Below, one piece after another: positions 14,780-16,142 of a stretch of DNA of 16,142 nucleotides. Both the position numbers and the translations under genes were made by a program. A model generated the notes under the pieces. The model was not told the origin of the DNA, did no database searches, and was given only the letters and a program-made list of their open reading frames with translations. Source of the DNA: an uncultured Candidatus Saccharibacteria bacterium (lineage in GTDB: Bacteria > Patescibacteriota > Saccharimonadia > Saccharimonadales > Saccharimonadaceae); the NCBI GenBank assembly GCA_937974295.1, contig CALBWN010000063.1:1-16142 (forward strand). The letters run 5' to 3'. How positions within the stretch are numbered: the first letter of the stretch is position 1; every line of letters begins with the position of its first letter.

Positions 14780-14788
14780 AGTATACCA
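14780..14788 (-). promoter_or_regulatory. Extended -10 promoter of the malic enzyme gene
   Basis: On the minus strand, TG-G-TATACT (14788-14780) is followed by seven bases (AGAGCGT) and the ATG at 14772. There is no SD in the gap and no clear -35 at 16-18 nt. The position predicts a leaderless transcript. Confidence 0.6.
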
Positions 14789-14835
14789 CGCATGCCAGAA
14801 AGAGTATGGGTGAGCCCAAGGATAAACAGCTTTCA

Positions 14836-14865
14836 TTGCAATACTTTCGCGCCAAATGCTATTAT
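14836..14865 (+). promoter_or_regulatory. Sigma70-like promoter for the small gene at the right end
   Basis: TTGCAA (14836-14841), an 18-nt spacer ending in TGC, then TATTAT (14860-14865) form an extended -10 promoter divergent from the malic enzyme gene. The start would be near 14872, giving a leader of about 29 nt with SD AAGGAG (14889-14894 region) before ATG 14901. Unlike the leaderless units, this one has room for an SD. Confidence 0.55.
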
Positions 14866-14900
14866 ATGATGCACGATACAAACCGAGTAAGGAGCTCTCC

Positions 14901-15040
14901 ATGCTGCAGAGGCTGCCCTCAGCCCAGAAGTACGCACCCAGATCGAGCAGCTTGTAGAGCTTGCGCAGCCACTGATCGATTCCTTACGAGAAAATAGCGC
15001 CGACGATAATGCAGACAAGCAGGTATTTCGCATTCAAGAT
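14901..15040 (+). other. Apparent frameshifted 5' part of the following gene
   Basis: The ATG at 14901 has a good SD (AAGGAG, 7 nt away) but its frame closes at TAG 14955-14957 after 18 codons. The reading frame of the next CDS is open back to 14891 and looks protein-like here: EAALSPEVRTQIEQL, then VELAQPLIDSLREN, then DKQVFRIQD. It contains no ATG, GTG or TTG before 15041. One base lost (or a -1 shift) between 14904 and 14954 would join the SD/ATG to this frame. No slippery heptamer is evident, so an indel or assembly error is more likely than programmed shifting. Confidence 0.5.
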
Positions 15041-15346
15041 TTGCCAGGGATAGAGAGCCAATACACCTCCGAGCACGACCTAGAGATATTCCTCAACAAA
15101 GCTCGGCAGGCTGGGCTCATCAACAAAAAACAGCTGCGCAATCGTGCGCTACCGTCTGCTGGCGAAGCGCTTGTGCTTATCCTTTATGCATACGACCCGC
15201 AGACGATGTACGACCTAGTGCGCAATGATGCTGCTAAGCGTGTGCTCCAGCATAAATTCCAGCAAGCGTACGAGAACAGAGCTGCACAGGTAGTGAATAG
15301 CCGCGAAGGTGGAGCAAGCGCAGCCCAAGAAAGTACCACCAGCTAA
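15041..15346 (+). CDS. Small uncharacterised protein, likely the 3' portion of a longer gene
   Basis: I do not recognise it. From TTG 15041 it encodes 101 residues; the real protein probably begins near 14901, about 47 residues earlier, if the apparent frameshift is resolved. The visible part includes YTSEHDLEIFLNKARQAGLI, NKKQLRNRALPSAGEALVLI, LYAYDPQTMYDLVRNDAAK and a polar tail ending in AAQESTTS. It is helical and soluble, with no membrane segment or cysteine. The TTG has no SD, so it is a poor start. The gene follows the divergent malic enzyme promoter and precedes a lipoprotein gene in the same direction, but that gene has its own promoter. Confidence 0.6.
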   Translation: MPGIESQYTSEHDLEIFLNKARQAGLINKKQLRNRALPSAGEALVLILYAYDPQTMYDLVRNDAAKRVLQHKFQQAYENRAAQVVNSREGGASAAQESTTS

Positions 15347-15351
15347 ACTAG

Positions 15352-15380
15352 TTGCTATATATACCAAAGTGCGGTATAGT
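15352..15380 (+). promoter_or_regulatory. Sigma70-like promoter of the lipoprotein gene
   Basis: TTGCTA (15352-15357), a 17-nt spacer, and TATAGT (15375-15380). The start would fall near 15387, leaving a leader of about 60 nt before ATG 15448. A 6-bp dyad TATACC/GGTATA also overlaps the spacer and -10. Confidence 0.5.
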
Positions 15381-15404
15381 TTAGATTATAAATCCAAAAT
15401 AGGC

Positions 15405-15423
15405 ATCATCCACCAGTGATGAT
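15405..15423 (+). promoter_or_regulatory. Leader hairpin before the lipoprotein SD
   Basis: ATCATC (15405-15410) pairs with GATGAT (15418-15423) around a 7-nt loop, ten bases before the SD GAGGAGGA (15433-15440). It may stabilise or modulate the message; the stem is only 6 bp and A/T-rich. Confidence 0.35.
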
Positions 15424-15447
15424 ACAGAGAAAGAGGAGGAAAGAAAA

Positions 15448-16142
15448 ATGGGCGAACGATTAGCTGATAATATGAAGAAGAAGACAAAAGAGCTTATTGG
15501 GGCAGGTGCTGGCCTAGCTTTGGCATTTGGTGCGGCGGCGTGCTCTGCAGAAACACCACGAAATGAAGCACAACCAGATCAACCTGCTGTCACTGCCGAA
15601 GCAACGTCGTCAGCAACACCAAGCGCAAATCCATCCATCGAAGCGCCAGCACGCAACAAGACTTCGCAGCCTAAGTGGTCTCACTCTACTGACAAAGCAA
15701 CGGAGATACCATCGTTCCCAGCGTCTCCAACCCAATCGCCTGAGCAGCAGTCGACAGAAAAGGCTCGGCCTGGTGAGAAGAAGCTGTCTGCGGAAGCTAA
15801 TGAGGCCTTTCGTACACAAGTCGATGAAGCGCTAAAAAACAGGACGAAAATCAATGTCTTACGCGGCAGTGTGGTCATTCCGGATTATGAAAACAGAACG
15901 AGTAGGGTGTATCATAATCTTTTTGGTGGAGATGAGTATGGTAATATCACAGGTGATATGTCACCTGATACCTTCTATGTGCAGGACCAACAAGGAAACT
16001 GGTCTACAGTTAATTTAAAGACCCCAGGCAGCTACAGAATAGACGAGCAAGGCAATAAAGCAGAGAAACTACCAGTCCAAAAAGTAGAGTTTTACACTCA
16101 GGGGCAAAATGAATCAGATAGCAAGCTTAGCGATGTATATGA
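15448..16142 (+). CDS. Putative secreted lipoprotein, 3' end beyond window
   Basis: An open frame from ATG 15448 to the last base (231 complete codons, no stop). A strong SD (GAGGAGGA) precedes it. The N-terminus is basic (MGERLADNMKKKTKELIG) and is followed by a hydrophobic stretch GAGAGLALAFGAAACS. Cys32 would be the lipidated residue; the lipobox is Ala-rich (AAAC), hence acceptable but not ideal. Residues 33-115 are a Pro/Ser/Thr/Ala/Gln-rich linker typical of surface lipoproteins. A folded region follows (LSAEANEAFRTQVDEALKN, INVLRGSVVIPDYENRT, GGDEYGNITGDMSPDTFYV, LKTPGSYRIDEQGN). An internal ATG at codon 9 (15472) is a possible alternative start. I cannot name the family. In an episymbiont such a protein could face the host cell surface, but that is speculation. 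Confidence 0.82.
   Translation, partial: MGERLADNMKKKTKELIGAGAGLALAFGAAACSAETPRNEAQPDQPAVTAEATSSATPSANPSIEAPARNKTSQPKWSHSTDKATEIPSFPASPTQSPEQQSTEKARPGEKKLSAEANEAFRTQVDEALKNRTKINVLRGSVVIPDYENRTSRVYHNLFGGDEYGNITGDMSPDTFYVQDQQGNWSTVNLKTPGSYRIDEQGNKAEKLPVQKVEFYTQGQNESDSKLSDVY

Noticed and set aside
14773..14793. Seven-residue longer malic enzyme start
   Set aside because: An extended -10 (TGGTATACT on the minus strand) occupies this stretch 7 nt before the ATG at 14772.
14806..14997. 63-codon frame upstream of the small right-end gene
   Set aside because: It spans the promoter and SD of the next gene, and its Cys/Arg-rich translation looks non-coding.
15527..15835. 102-codon frame inside the lipoprotein gene
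   Set aside because: It is a shifted reading of the P/S/T-rich linker; the frame from 15448 has a strong SD, a signal-like N-terminus and stays open to the window end.

Overview
The window reads as chromosomal DNA of a Patescibacteria/CPR bacterium, most likely a Saccharibacteria (TM7) relative. The support is indirect: a DUF5665-type membrane protein, a GalU with a GPYGNATP-type loop, an orphan PilB-like ATPase with a divergent His box and no zinc-binding cysteines, and a small membrane-anchored protein wedged between gatA and gatB. No rRNA or tRNA is present to confirm the lineage. UGA works as a stop codon (gatA, gatB and the DUF5665 gene all end in TGA), so this is not one of the UGA-recoding CPR lineages.

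Layout. Positions 1-5222 hold one rightward operon: gatA (5' end cut by the window), a membrane-anchored HEPN-like protein, gatB, galU, a small membrane protein, a YtxH-like protein and a DUF5665 protein. The genes overlap or lie 2-72 nt apart, and most have a good Shine-Dalgarno (SD). A terminator and several dyads (5233-5379) separate this from dnaE (5398-9102). After dnaE lies a 244-nt gap with a strongly structured, probably pseudoknotted RNA candidate (9191-9290). Then come a leftward SpoU-family RNA methyltransferase and, divergently, a PilB/GspE-type ATPase. A terminator-promoter overlap leads into an unrecognised 591-aa gene (11679-13454). A 16-bp perfect dyad terminator separates it from a convergent malic enzyme gene (13639-14772, minus). 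The right end has a small uncharacterised gene that seems frameshifted near its start, and the first 231 codons of a putative lipoprotein that runs off the window.

How the genes fit together. GatA and GatB are two subunits of the amidotransferase that makes Gln-tRNA(Gln) and/or Asn-tRNA(Asn); GatC is presumably upstream. GalU makes UDP-glucose for envelope glycans and sits with small envelope proteins. DnaE is the replicative polymerase subunit. The PilB-like ATPase would power pilus assembly, malic enzyme links malate to pyruvate with NAD(P)H, and the lipoprotein is surface-exposed.

The most striking pattern is promoter placement. Five transcription units (dnaE, spoU, pilB-like, 11679, malic enzyme) have a -10 hexamer ending only 6-8 nt before the start codon, often as an extended TGn-TATACT form, which predicts leaderless or nearly leaderless mRNAs. 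Genes inside the operon instead use ordinary SDs. Other points worth checking are the structured RNA, the HEPN-like gene between gatA and gatB, and the unclassified 591-aa protein.
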